Assembly: GCA_028023455.1 (NCBI GenBank)
Contig: JAQFVV010006270.1
Span: 4,366,834-4,430,833, forward strand
Source of the DNA: Epiperipatus broadwayi
Taxonomy: Eukaryota > Onychophora > Udeonychophora > Euonychophora > Peripatidae
DNA: 64,000 bases
Direction: 5' to 3'
Shown: positions 12,818 through 24,030 of the stretch, piece after piece
Layout: every line of letters starts with the position of its first letter
Position numbering within the stretch: position 1 is the stretch's first letter
Position numbers and translations under genes: made by a program
Notes under the pieces: generated by a model
The model's input: only the letters and a program-made list of their open reading frames with translations
Databases searched by the model: none
Told to the model about the DNA's origin: nothing

Positions 12818-13179
12818 ATTTTCAAACTGTTTGCTTTATAAAAAATATTATTTACCTTGTGTTCTTTCAAATTATCATTTTTATTTGTTAAACAGAGCTC
12901 AAGTGATTACTGTCTTTAGCCCATTAGTGACAGGTGAGTCTTAAGAATTAAAACAGGTTTCTGAATGATTCTCAAATGAAGGAAACATTAAAAAAACACA
13001 CATACAATTCGGGACAATTAAATGGAAGAATTAGATTGTGCAACATCACTGTATTGCTAAATAAAAAGCCATCGGATTCAATGAACACCTGGAAAAAAGT
13101 ACAGTAATTTCATGGTTAAGAATTAATAAAAATATAAAATATTTAAAGGGACTCTGGGGCAAGTATTTGGAGAAGAGAA

Positions 13180-13546
13180 AACTGAATGATCTTAAGAAAA
13201 TATTCATTTGATAGAAGTTTGATAAACAAATGCAGTTCAAAAATTAGACTATACAGTATATATATGTACACTACATATTATCTCTCTTCTCCACATTGCC
13301 CCAACAAATTTCTTTATTTCATGCAGTCATCTCAGATGCAGCCTCTTTCTGGTTGTTTTCCAATTTCTTGACATCCAGTATGAAGATGTCTCCAAACTTA
13401 ACCCAGTTTTTCCAACAATCCATAGTCTCTCTTTCCACTTGCATAAACAAATTTTCTTATATCCATCCATCTCATATGTAGTCTCTAGATGTTTTACCAT
13501 CTCTTTGTATCCAGTTTAAATTTTCATCAATTCATCTATTATTGAC
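13180..13546. other. Diverged repeated stretch, unidentified
   Basis: Two diverged blocks of about 70 bp (near 13325-13395 and 13465-13535) share CATCTCAGATG-like, CTCTTT and ATCCAGT phrases. Overlapping short open frames here show no domain. Confidence 0.35.
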
Positions 13547-13774
13547 AGTCAAAATAAGTCATAGATCACATAACCCTATTCTCTTAAGCTTGTAAGTTAT
13601 AAAAAGTGAGGATTGCCAATTCCTCAACAAGCTTTGTCTGAACCTACCCTGGCACCTCTCTGAGGAGTGGCTAAACATTTATCACAAAGCTTGTTGGGGA
13701 ATTGGCAATCATCATTGTTTATAACTTACAAGCTTAAGAGAATAGGGTCATGTGATTTATGACTTATTTTGACT
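13547..13774. repeat. Near-perfect foldback, family F5 related
   Basis: Arms at 13547-13645 and 13675-13774 are nearly perfect reverse complements. The outer part is AGTCAAAATAAGTCAT and CTCTTAAGCTTGTAAGTTAT. The inner part is GGATTGCCAATTCC and CAAGCTTTGT, which is the end of family F5. The short loop is a fragment of F5. Confidence 0.9.
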
Positions 13775-13829
13775 GTTTATAGTCTCTGCCTTAAGTCTTA
13801 TGTGATGTTATATTGCTAAGACTACTAAT

Positions 13830-14142
13830 AAATCGTATGGCTGAAGATCTATCAGCCCCATATAGCTATTTGAGTTGAATAGCTGGGTTTGAAGACATGT
13901 AGGTGTCTGAAAATTTCAGATTTTCCACTCAATAGATAACTTTTAGATAAGTGCTCAGCTTTGGGTTGGTGTTTTTAGATCTAGTGTCTGAACCTTCCCT
14001 GACACCTCTCTGAGGAGTGCCAAAGCACGAAACCATGGTCAGGGGTTTGAGGTGGGTTCCTGATAGATATTTTAAAAGCTGGCTCTGGCTAAGCATTTAT
14101 CACAAAGTTTATTGAGAAATTGGCAATCCTCATTGTTCATCT
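13830..14142 (+). repeat. Family F5, single-arm copy
   Basis: Matches the right half of the 50840-51437 foldback over about 310 bp. Shared blocks are GGCTGAAGATCT, CCCATATAGCTATTTGAGTT, CCACTCAATAGATAAC, CACCTCTCTGAGGAGTGCCA and TTGGCAATCCTCATTGTT. Confidence 0.85.
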
Positions 14143-14560
14143 ATTAATATCTCTCTTAGCAATCCATTTCAGTTTAATTCTTTCAATAAAGGTAATGATA
14201 CCCATTTGTTTTCTCGTCAAGTATTTTAATCCCTTTTTGTTACTCCAATATGCATTCTCATCAAGTATTTTAATCCCTTCTTGTTACTCCAATATGCATC
14301 ACTCCATGCTTTGTATTACTCTTTTGTTATGTATCTAAATCTCAAATCCATGAGTAAAAATAGCAACATATATCTATTAAAAAAGAATTTTCTTTATCAA
14401 AAGCATAGACATATTTTTTTACATATTAAATTATTTCTATCGAAAACATCTTTATTCAATCTGATCAAGGTATTTCTAATTATTACTTCTTCAAATTCAC
14501 GATTATCAGTCTTTGTTTTCATTTAATGAGAAAATCCATCTAAGTTTATTTTAATCTTTT
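14120..14560 (-). pseudogene. Degraded LINE reverse transcriptase C-terminal remnant
   Basis: Across frames the minus strand reads fragments such as LPFLTHGFEI, NKRVIQSME and MHIGVTKRD. These match the TYGSETWT, K..RAMERCMLG and RRD.IRN order downstream of the reverse transcriptase core in many LINEs. It is frameshifted and carries a local direct duplication with a period of about 44 bp (TACTCCAATATGCAT at about 14241 and 14285). A sister remnant lies at 60150-60700. Confidence 0.5.
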
Positions 14561-15131
14561 TAGTATTTAACTTTAGTCTTGTCTTAATTTCACGACAATT
14601 CTTGTTATTTCATAAAATTTTGAAGCATCATTAGAAAAATCTAAGACTTAAATAATCTTCATATATTTTTAATGCCATTGGTTTCTCATTTCAATCCACA
14701 AATATCTCTTCTAAAACATCAGTCAAAGTTTTGAAGATATGGAATCATCTTAACATATACCATGTTTTTACAAATATCAAGTAATTTCATCACTACTATT
14801 GAATTTTGATAAATATTCTTCAGAATATGACAATATCCTGGGTCTATATATTGGTGATTCAAAATTTTGATCACTGTGGAAATGTTTATAGAACCAAATG
14901 CCTATTCATAATTACAAATTCACAGCATAATGACAACTTATATTCACTGTTCTCTCAATACTTGGATATGAATTACTGTATGAAAATCTTTTTTAAAAAT
15001 TCATTTTGTCGTTTGGTTGGTTTAAATCCAAAGCTTGTTGTAGAGGAGTTGTAATTACCTTGGTAAAGCATTTGCACAGAACTGATAGCTACCTGATACA
15101 TTTTTATCACTTAGACATTTGGTATACGAGA
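14561..15131. other. AT-rich stretch, nothing recognised
   Basis: Two overlapping short open frames show no coding texture. Confidence 0.5.
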
Positions 15132-16131
15132 GGGGTACTCAAAAGTAACCGGAATTCTATAATAGAAAATTGTTTATTTATTTTTACGTGTTTTAAATTT
15201 AATCGCTTTCAAATTACTGTCCATTTGATGCAACGATAAAGCTAAATGTGTTTTTCATTTTTCAAAGCAGTCCAGAAACACTTGCAAAGTAATGCCTTTT
15301 AATGTCTGCAGCATTTATTTTGCAACTTCTAAGTCTGAAAAAAGAGACACTTTTTCATTTTGAGATATTAAAAAAAATTGCTTGAAGCGAAATCAAGAGA
15401 ATATGGCCAACAGATTAAGCTGTGTCATGCTGTATATAATTAAAGTGTTTCACACTCAAGGCTTTGAGAAATGAGACTTTGTCAGAGTGAAACTTGCATC
15501 TCCACTCTTGCGCAAAATGAAACATTTATGTTTTACTGCATCACGTAAATGTTTCCGAATTTGCAGATAAAATGCCTAATGATTATGAACTAAATCCGAG
15601 AGAAAAAAATGCTGTTTGCATAAAAAAAAATCAGCATTTTGGCATTGGACTTTACTGTAGCACATTTTTTAGGGATGTGGTGAATAACATTTCCATTAAC
15701 CCACTCATAAACTTATGTTTTTCCAAGATCAGCTTGCTTGTAATCTGCTTCAAGCATTACAACTGTTTTCCCTACCATTTTTTATAAACGAAAACAGAAT
15801 TTTATATTGTTTGAATTTTTCAGTCATTACAAAAATTGTCTAATAAGTGAAACACTTTGCAAAAAATGTGTTACATGGCCCCATGAGTTCACATGGTGAT
15901 CCTCATTTGGAAGATTGATGCAGAAAGATTCCTGCAAGAAGTATGTAACAGAAGCGTATATTACAACAATCATGCAAACCAGAAAACAATTCCGATTACT
16001 TTTTCCACACAGTGATATCATTTAGCATATTGATGCAGAAAGGTTCCTGCAAGAATTATGTAACATCAAAAGCATATACTACAACAGGTGCACAAATCAG
16101 AGAACAATTCCGGTTGCTTTTGGGTATCACC
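15132..16131 (-). mobile_element. Mariner-like DNA transposon, decayed
   Basis: Terminal inverted repeats are visible: left GGGGTACTCAAAAGTAACCG (about 15135-15154) and, read inward on the other strand, right GATACCCAAAAGCAACCGGA (ending about 16131). The spacing of about 1.0 kb suits mariner-type elements. Near the left end the minus strand reads GITLQVFLDCFEK and then SLHQMDSNLKA, matching the C-terminal texture of transposases in this group (an F.DC...W...C..S.G segment), with stops and frameshifts. The right end is duplicated in tandem with a 115-bp period (ATTGATGCAGAAAG at 15914 and 16029), so the element has two right termini. No intact transposase remains. The superfamily call is from pattern recognition. 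Confidence 0.65.
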
Positions 16132-16289
16132 ACATATGATTTTGCCATCAGTTTATCTATAGATTTAATTCCATTGTCTCATCTCTCTATTTAAATGTTT
16201 GGCAATTAGAAGATTTAGTAATTGTGGTGGATACTTACTAATGAATTGCATTTTTTTAAATACAACATGTATATAAACTATATATGGCG

Positions 16290-16392
16290 CCATTACTTGG
16301 GAATTCATAAGTTTGAGCCCCAGAACCGATCCTAGGACTTCTCAATCCCAAATCGGAAGCTCTAGCAACTATGCCAAAGTATGCGGGGTATA
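16290..16392 (-). repeat. Possible tRNA-like SINE head
   Basis: On the minus strand TTGGCATAGTTGCTAGAGCT resembles a tRNA D-arm (box A). About 45 nt later GGGGCTCAAACTTATGAATT resembles a degenerate T-arm. The sequence is GC-richer than its flanks. It is similar in layout, but not in sequence, to the SINE at 28785. Confidence 0.35.
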
Positions 16393-16421
16393 TATTAAAC
16401 AGATTACTGTATAACAAATAA

Positions 16422-16712
16422 ATGAGCTTTATATTTAAGACTTTGTGAACTATAATCTGTTTAATTTATACTCTTTTGGTAAAAAAAATTTCATTAAATG
16501 ACATAGGTATTGAACTTAATTGAAAAAAAAAAATAGCCATGCATTCAATTAAGTTCAGTAAGTTTTTTTTTTTATGTGTCAAATCGTCGAACCCCGGGAC
16601 AACTGCTTGTAAGGCAGCTGTGCTAACCACTCGGCCACCAACGCTTAACCAAGTAAATTGTTTACCAAAAGAGTATAGTTCGCAAAGTTTTAAACATAAA
16701 GCTCATTTGTGC
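16422..16712. mobile_element. Foldback element interrupted by a SINE
   Basis: Outer arms at about 16422-16487 and 16655-16709 are inverted copies sharing AAATGAGCTTTAT, AACTTTG and ACTCTTTTGGTAAA. An inner inverted pair (TGAACTTAATTGA at about 16512 and TCAATTAAGTTCA at about 16545) forms the centre of the original hairpin. The tRNA-derived SINE at 16561-16652 lies between the centre and the right arm, so it inserted later. Confidence 0.8.
16561..16652 (-). repeat. tRNA-derived SINE, glycine type
   Basis: The minus strand reads GCGTTGGTGGCCGAGTGGTT (acceptor and box A), a degenerate anticodon arm with loop CTTACAA, and a T-arm CCCGGGGTTCGA, ending in GACACATAAAAAAAAAAA. The A-run tail and short body mark it as a retroposed SINE rather than a working tRNA gene. 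Confidence 0.85.
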
Positions 16713-17399
16713 ATGTGATATACAGAAATGACGAAAAATAAAGTGAAAAATTAATAAAAAAATTGAGCGCACTAGGCAAAGTTTGCTAACTTTATAAATT
16801 TAAAGCTTATTTCGCATACGTTTAAACGTATATTAAATACGAGCTTTATTAAAGTAAGTCATGTGACATCTGACTTGATTTTTTTTAGCAGTTTAAAAGT
16901 ATACTCTGTTACTTTTCTCTGAGATACTGCTTACTAAAAATTTTCAATATTATATTTTCATTTATCCAATTTTTTACAGAGTCAGTTTACTTTTCTGGAT
17001 TTAATCATTCGTTTAGAAATAAATAATTCAATTCAACACAATGTAATTTTCAGCTGAATGATAAAACAAAATATTAAATGAGAACAAAAAAAGAGTTCAG
17101 ATTCTAATAAACAGATTGAATTCAAACCTGCTTACTATTTGAACTCCCAAACATTGTGTACAAACTTCAGGCAATTTAATGTGATAATTGTAGAGACAGC
17201 AAACATTATAAAATATATAAAAATCCATAGTTACAGTAGGTAATAAAAGCACCCCTCCTCCTCCCGTGAGGAGTTGGTTATCCTTATTGTTAAATATTGC
17301 AAAATTTATCCCCTCACCTATTCAGGTTAACTCACAGAAAATTATGTACTGGGATGCATAACACCTAACTAATGAAGAAATCCACCCAGTCCCGTCACT
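16713..17399. other. AT-rich stretch, nothing recognised
   Basis: No gene was recognised. CCTCCTCCTCCCGTGAGGAG near 17255 is a small local GC-richer patch. Confidence 0.5.
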
Positions 17400-17990
17400 G
17401 TTAACCCTTCCCAATCATTCAATCATTAAAAAGTTTAAACGGTGGCATCTCGAACCGAAATTTTTTGATTAAATTAAACCTGAGTGCTCTGCCCACATGC
17501 CATTTTCTGGTCTATCATAGAGGGCTCTCATGCTTGGACTCAGTCTGCCCTTTATGTAAACGGTATGATGACACAATAATACATATTCTGAGCACTCCAA
17601 TGGGACAGAGACTTTATTGCATCCGTATACAAACCAAGAGTGCCTCTCCTCACCGGACTGATTTCTAGCATATCCAATGGGATCTTTCCATCCATAAGAA
17701 TCATAATTTTTCTGTTGTTTGCCTATTGGTCAACTAGGTGTGCACTCATTTATGGCTATACCTTTGTTGATCGTAAGAAATTACTTCTGGCAAAACTTCA
17801 GTCCATCAGAAACAGAATTGAAAAAACTAGCTCCAACATACATCTACAATGCTATATGGAGCCTTGTAGCAATGGACAATTTATGATTGAACAGTTGATT
17901 TTTTTTATGCCCAGACCATTGGTATTGGGTTATGTAACCTTTATTATAGTGTCTGTTAATAACATAACTCTATTATTGCTATAATGGAAT
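17400..17990 (+). pseudogene. Tx1/L1-like LINE C-terminal fragment, frameshifted
   Basis: The first frame (from about 17465) reads LSALPTCHFLVYHRG and then CPLCKRYDDTIIHIL, which has the CX2C...HX4 knuckle near the C-terminus of LINE polymerases. The frame then shifts and continues (about 17640-17900) with FLLFAYWSTRCALIYGYTF and LAKLQSIRNRIEKT. The fragment at 25836-26126 carries a comparable FLTFSVWLARCKRRF segment. The final cysteine of the knuckle is not preserved. Not functional. Confidence 0.6.
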
Positions 17991-18233
17991 TCTTTGAGCT
18001 CAGAATAAAATTTCTTGATAAAAAAAAAATAAACCTTTTACTTTGAAGATAATGGAGAACAAGTTCAGAACTAGGCTGAAACAAATGTTTACCTCTTTCC
18101 TTATTTGATATTTTAAATTAAAACAGCTTGCTTCTAGTCTGAATACTATACGTAGAAAAATTCTGATTTTCATTATGGCAAAATGCTTTAATTAATTCAT
18201 AAAAATAAATGCAGTTCATAAATTATTTACAAC

Positions 18234-18359
18234 AAAAAGCAATTTAGTCAAGCATTGGTGGTCAAGAGGTCGTGAGGCTGCTTTACAAGCAGTTGTCCTG
18301 GGTTAGCAAGTTCGCTTCCCAGCTGATGCTATGACACAAGAGAAAAAAAAAGCAATTTA
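18234..18359 (+). repeat. tRNA-derived SINE with perfect 13-bp target duplication
   Basis: The exact direct repeat AAAAAGCAATTTA flanks the insert at 18234-18246 and 18347-18359. The body (18247-18346) reads GCATTGGTGGTCAAGAGG, an anticodon arm with loop TTTACAA, and a degenerate T-arm, then GCTATGACACAAGAG and an A-rich tail. This is direct evidence of LINE-type target-primed retroposition. Confidence 0.9.
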
Positions 18360-18764
18360 CATTTGTAATGCTGAAGTTATAACAAAAAAAAGTTTATACA
18401 GTTTATAATGAAATAACATTCACATAGCAGTATTACATTAAGGTGAGCAAATGCATTTCTTCATAAATTAATAACATATTTAGAATTTAATTATTTAAAA
18501 TTTATATATGACTATATTTTTGCATTAGACAAAATAATTCTGAAAAGTTTTGATGTTTCTGAACAATATCAAAACACACTGTGGTTAATTTGACAATGTA
18601 TTGCCTTTATTTCATATTTTTTAGATACTTATATATTAGTCCAAGCAATGAAATTTTAGTCTCCATTAAAATCATTAAGATTATCTATGATTGCTAAATA
18701 TTTGATAGCATGTTTTATTAAATTAATTAAGTTTAACTTTCAAAGATAAATTGTTGAAGATCCC

Positions 18765-18950
18765 TAGAGTATTTTTATATCTGCTTCACCTATTTATATA
18801 GAAAGTAGGTTGAAGTAAAGAAGGTTCCCCACTTTTCTTCCAAAATGTAAGCTTGTTGTTAAGACCTGTAGAGGTCCCTATTATCACATTTTTACGCGCA
18901 TATTCTTGAGGTTACAGCCTTAGTAAATATTACTTACGTAATCAATGTGC
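18765..18950 (+). repeat. Family F6 copy, first of a direct pair
   Basis: Contains GCTTCACCTATTTATATAGA, AAGTAGGTTGAAGTAAAGAA, GTTAAGACCTGTAGAGGTCC and CAGCCTTAGTAAATATTA. The next copy starts about 346 bp downstream in the same orientation. The closeness of the pair suggests a local duplication. Confidence 0.9.
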
Positions 18951-19094
18951 GTTTAAATAAATTTATAATTACAACTTTAAATTATCGTAACAGATTTCTA
19001 ACTATATGATCTTTCCATTGACTCATTGTAAATTGAAAGATTTCACGAGTATTAATGTGTAATAAGAAATGTGGACTTAATCAGTGAAGTATTG

Positions 19095-19288
19095 AATAGC
19101 TTCATGCTCTCAGATCTAACCGCTTCAGCTTCACCTATTTATATAGAAAGTAGGTTGAAATAAAGAAGGGTTCCCCTCTTTTTTTCCAAAATGTAAGCTT
19201 GTGGTTAAGACCTGTAGAGGTCCCTATTATCACATTTTTACGCACATATTCTTGAAATTACAGCCTTAGTAAATATTATATACATTCT
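19095..19288 (+). repeat. Family F6 copy, second of a direct pair
   Basis: Nearly identical to 18765-18950, with an added 5' segment GAATAGCTTCATGCTCTCAG that is also present in the 9820-10080 copy. It ends with the same GCCTTAGTAAATATTA. Confidence 0.9.
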
Positions 19289-19407
19289 TTATTAACTTTT
19301 AGTTACTACACAAAATGGCTATCGTTAGCCATGTCAATAAATTGACTTTAATAAAGAAAGTGGTCAAAAATGAATCTTCAAATTTTTGACAGTTAAATTT
19401 ACTTAAT

Positions 19408-19611
19408 TAATATTCGACATATAAACATTTAGACATTTATAGAGAAAAGGTAGATGTTGTTTTGAATTAGTTTTATTCATGCTGAGATGAATAAAACTGA
19501 TTATGATACACAATGTATCGAAAGCATGCTCAGAATGAATAAAGCTAATTTAAAACAACGTACATCTATATTTTCTTTATAATGTCTGAACATTTATATG
19601 CCTAATATTAC
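19408..19611. repeat. Foldback element of about 200 bp
   Basis: Arms at 19408-19485 and 19525-19611 are inverted copies sharing TAATATT, ATATAAA, TAGACAT, GTAGATGT and GTTTTATTCATGCTGAG. The loop contains GATACACAATGTATCGAAAG, itself partly palindromic. Confidence 0.8.
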
Positions 19612-20176
19612 AATTGCAAAGAAAAGGGATATATTTTGAGAATTAACTAATTAAATAAAACAAACTATCAAATATTTAGCAATCATAAATAATCATAATG
19701 AAGACTAAAATCTCACCGCCTGGATGAATTTATAAGTACCATTTTTATATTATGATCGCTAATAACTTATACTGATTGCAGTAATTTAATATTAACATTA
19801 TATCTTAATATTAAGTGTCCTTTGCTAGGAAAGTAATCTTAACTGTGATCGTTGAATTTTTGGATTGCATTTTTAGGATGTGCTTGATAAAATATCTGTT
19901 CAACTATTTCAAATGTACGACTGAATGAGCAAGTCAGAAAGCTTTGACATGCTATCTGTGGCATTAGATAAAGATTGATTCTTGTTTCTATATTTGATAA
20001 ATACAATTTATTTAATAATGAATGTAAGGTTGTTGTTTTAATCATTTAGTGATCAAATTTTTTCTAGTATTGAACATTAAATAGTATGTCAACACTGGTT
20101 CAATATATGTTAAGATTATGGTTTACCACTGATGATGATCAAATGCTTGTTTGAACCTTTCAGGCAGAGAACTTAA
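19612..20176. other. AT-rich stretch, nothing recognised
   Basis: No gene or repeat family was recognised. Confidence 0.5.
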
Positions 20177-20178
20177 TA

Positions 20179-21082
20179 CACCTGGGTCTCTTTTTTATGC
20201 AGTAGATAAGTTCCGTAGAAAACCCGCATAAAAAAATTGCACAAAAATATCTTACCTTGAAAAATTTGGGATATGTTATGTAATTTTCAAAAATTGCATA
20301 AAACCAAAGCAACAAGGTAAAATTACTTCAAAATTCGCATAAAAAAAAAAAGAAAATAAAGTATGACAAATAAAAAATTTCAAATATTTGAAAAAAATTG
20401 ATACAAGTCAAAGTTTTTTTATTAACTATTTAATTTCATTCAAAACAATATGTTTTTATGTGTAACTTATTTTACATTTTGTCATACATATTTTAATCAT
20501 TATCACTATTTGATAATATGCGGGTTAGTTTGTGAACTGATGAGAAATCAGATCCATCACAAGAGAAAACCCAAACAGCAGAATTAGCACCAACTTCAGT
20601 CTCATGCTGTGTTAATGGTTTTCTGGTGACAATGTAATCGGTAATTAAACTTTGAGATGATGATTTTACTAATTGTTTATAAAGCTCACGATATCCAGAC
20701 ACAACTATTTAGTTCTCATTAGAATTTAAGAACTCATTCATAATTCATGTCATTAATAAGAAAATGATTTTCCAATTGATTAGAAAGTTGAAGACTTTCT
20801 CGAATCATTTTTGCTGTGAAACGAACAGGTTCCACTTCAGTTTCATTATCTTTTTCTAAATCCTCTATGGTATCTAAATTTATTGCCAAACCTTTTTCCA
20901 ACAGGCATTTAAAGTATGTAAAATTTAATACGTGTATATAAAATGGGGAAACCCTGATTTTAAGTGAAATATGAACTTCTTTATCGCATAAAAGAATACT
21001 GCATAAAAAGATATTAAAAAGAAACATGAATCACATAATTTCAAAATCGCATTAAAAATCTGCATAAGAAGAGACCCAGGTG
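20179..21082 (-). mobile_element. Tigger/pogo-like DNA transposon, internally deleted
   Basis: Terminal inverted repeats start CACCTGGGTCTCTT at 20179 and, on the other strand, at 21082. TA dinucleotides flank both ends (20177-20178 and 21083-21084), as expected for Tc1/mariner/pogo insertion at TA. The minus strand encodes a C-terminal transposase remnant in two pieces: 20734-21027 (with FTAKMIRESLQLSNQLENHF) and 20493-20702 (SGYRELYKQLVKSSSQSL). The ENHF...GYRELY..L texture fits Tigger-type C-termini. The catalytic DDE part is missing, so this is a non-autonomous or decayed copy of about 0.9 kb. Confidence 0.7.
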
Positions 21083-21084
21083 TA

Positions 21085-22729
21085 TATACATATAAAGAAA
21101 TATATAGATTGTTGAATACAACCTATTACATTCTGATATTACCAATTGTATATCTAGATCAAAGGCAAATCATTCTTTAACATAGCTCATTACAGATAAA
21201 GCCTCACTATACTAGTCAGCTGCCAATTGTTGATACTTTAGATGATTTTTCTTGTTTTAATTTATAGTTAAAGATGCTAGATATCCCCCAAAATGAAATG
21301 ATTGGCTAGAATGATTATAGAGTAACTACCTAAAAATATTTAAAACCTGCAAATGTGATAATCTCTATATTCCTACAAAACTCATTTAGTCGCATATCTT
21401 TGATGTGGAATATTTATATTGTTCAATGAAAAGAAACTACAATTATCCTGAAGTTATAGCATTCCATTTAATTTCTTCTATTTTTATAAAGTAATCTTTC
21501 TGAAATTTTCCATTGGGAGATAAATCATAAGCCCTATACCCCTTGACATACCTTTCAAATTACTTTACAGTTGTGCTTCTGATATATGGTCAGTATGTTG
21601 ACACTCATTTAACCAGCTTTAATCATCTTGGAATCTTTACCTTCCAGCTAAGAATAATTATACACCCATTTAACAATCAAAATGGATAGCTGACTAGAAT
21701 GAGAACAGATTAGTTTAAAAATCATAAGCTTGTTTGGGGATACCTTGATTATCCAAAAAATTTTCAAGTTCCACAAGGATTCGAATTCAGGATCATACAC
21801 ATAGCAGAGAAATGTAATAACAAATATACTAAAACTACTATTGCTATAGTTACTCTGTGATATAAACATTATTCCATAGTGATAACATTTTATTTGATTA
21901 TGTCAATTTTTACTTCACGAGACATCAAAATTTTCATTGGTTTATTTTTAAATTAATTAACTTAGATTCATAACTGTGGCTCTGATACTTGTAAAAAGAA
22001 TTGGAAAATTTCCACAATATTACTCCTTATTAACACAAGAATATTAAATACATAGTGACAGCGAATGCAATAGAAATGAAATCTGCAAAATACCTCTAGA
22101 CCTTCACGAGAATGTAAGTTTATCATGCACACAAATTTGTGGTGGTCTTAGGACATATTTAAATATTTAACAGTTGCATAGAATACACAAAATATATTGA
22201 ATCATGGGTAAAAGATTAAGGCCATCATCCTGGTACCTCAATTAAAATGACTCACTAATGCATGCTGAAGGAGATTAAGCCATTTCTTATCGATTGACTT
22301 GACGTGTTTATCAAAATGAGACAGAGATTCCTTTTTCACTATTCCATTTTAGAGATGAAAGGACCATGAAGGAATAACGAAGATACTAATAGCATCAAAT
22401 TTTTGTCAGGTAGCTCTAGAAATTTACTGACTTCCCTAAGAATGCCTCAGCAGATTTGCCTATATGGTATCCTGTAGAGACCCTAGATAGCAATAGAAAT
22501 ATGTGTAAACTTAGAAAATTGCATAAATGTACGACTGCATTCATGAATAACTTTTTTGCAAAATATTGTTGTATTTGGTGTACAAACCTAGTCAGGATGA
22601 CAAATATTCATGTTTAATTACAGAGTTCAAATTTACTTCCTATCTAATTGTCCATACTATTTATATATGGATAATCCATGATAATATAGTTTAACAGGTA
22701 AAGTGATTTAGATATGTGGATAATTTTTT
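21085..22729. other. AT-rich stretch, nothing recognised
   Basis: No gene, repeat family or tRNA-like structure was recognised. Confidence 0.5.
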
Positions 22730-23235
22730 GAATGAGGATGAAGAAGTGATAAAGTTAGAAGAATAGCATTAGCAAAGGAGGCACTTATTAAAAGAAAAAA
22801 TATTTTGTGGACCTTTGAAGAGAGAATTAAGATTAATTAAATGATATGTATGGAGTGTACTATTGTATGATCGTGAAATATGGACAGTAAGTATTACAAT
22901 CCAAACAGATTGGAAGCTTTTGAGATTTGGACACAGAGAAGAATGGGAAAAAAAATCAGTTGGATAAATAAAATAACAAATGAAGTTTTGAAAAGAGTAA
23001 ATAAAAAAAGATTTATTGAGGAAATTAGAATAAGAAACTAGATTCGATATAAATGAAAATAAAAGTATAGTTTAATAAAAGATGTTTTGGAGAGAATTGT
23101 GAGAGGATGCAAGAACAAAGGAAGAAAAAGATTGATATTGTTGAATGATATAAGTGATGGGAAGTTATATGGAATTGAAGAGCTAGGCAATGAAGAGAAT
23201 GGAGTGGTGAAATTGGATGAATTGATATGACTATA
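22730..23235 (+). pseudogene. Degraded LINE C-terminal remnant
   Basis: Across frames the plus strand gives a run of phrases typical of LINE C-termini. They include an L.K......L.GP..R.LR start, then LYDREIWT, LEAFEIWTQRRMG and SWINKITNEEVLKRVN, and a later R..GRKRL segment. It is full of small indels and is old. The exact clade is not determined. Confidence 0.55.
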
Positions 23236-23499
23236 ATGAATACATCTCTATTAAAAAAAAGTCAATTAATATCCCTGAATTCAATTTAATAATGCAAGAG
23301 GTTTTATTCTTTTATGGAATAACTCCAAATTTGAGACAATAAAGTAATTGTATTAAGGAAATGACAAACTATTACTAATAATTATGAACTTACAAAATAT
23401 TGACATTTCTTAAATCATTGTATCCTATTCCCAATTTAAACTGGTAAAAAATAAGAATGTGAGTCAGTTGTTGTTACAATGGAGTGCATACTATATGCA
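23236..23499. other. AT-rich spacer
   Basis: Nothing recognised. Confidence 0.45.
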
Positions 23500-24030
23500 A
23501 CATCATGTTGCTTAGACTCCGCTCTCACAAATACTGCAGAATAAGATTCATCACTAAAAACAAGATTATCTTATACATAAGATGATAGAATGAGACTAAT
23601 TCTTTGTAAAATCAAATTAATTGTTCTCTTATGTAGAGGTTTTGCAGAGTAACCATAAAAAAATCAATCCTAATAGTATGCTGAAAAAGATAATCTTAAT
23701 ATTATGTCATTAATACAAATGTTGAATAATACTGGTAATAACAGAAAACTGAAAAATAATCATTTTATAGTAAAGGAGTTAAATAAACTCATAAAGTTTT
23801 GTTTTCCTTGTTCTGTTATTAATTGGTTATACTTCTTCCACATCTTCATACTCAGTTAGTGCACTACGTTTTTTAGTCGCTACAAAATCATAAGTGGCTT
23901 TAAAGTCAAGATTGGTGGTAAAGATTATCAGTGTAGTTTTTGACTTCCATAAACTCTTTAGGCCTCAAGTAATATGGACAGGATTGTAGTAATATGATTG
24001 ACAACCACTGATTGGATAGCGATGTGTGTG
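23500..24030 (-). pseudogene. Degraded LINE reverse transcriptase core remnant
   Basis: The minus strand reads LDFKATYDFVATKKRSALTE (about 23900-23840), which corresponds to the D-F-K-A-Y-D catalytic block of LINE polymerases. Further on (about 23740-23680) it reads PVLFNICINDIILR, matching the SPLLFN block. Stops and frameshifts separate the two. The order of the blocks on one strand supports the call. Confidence 0.5.
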
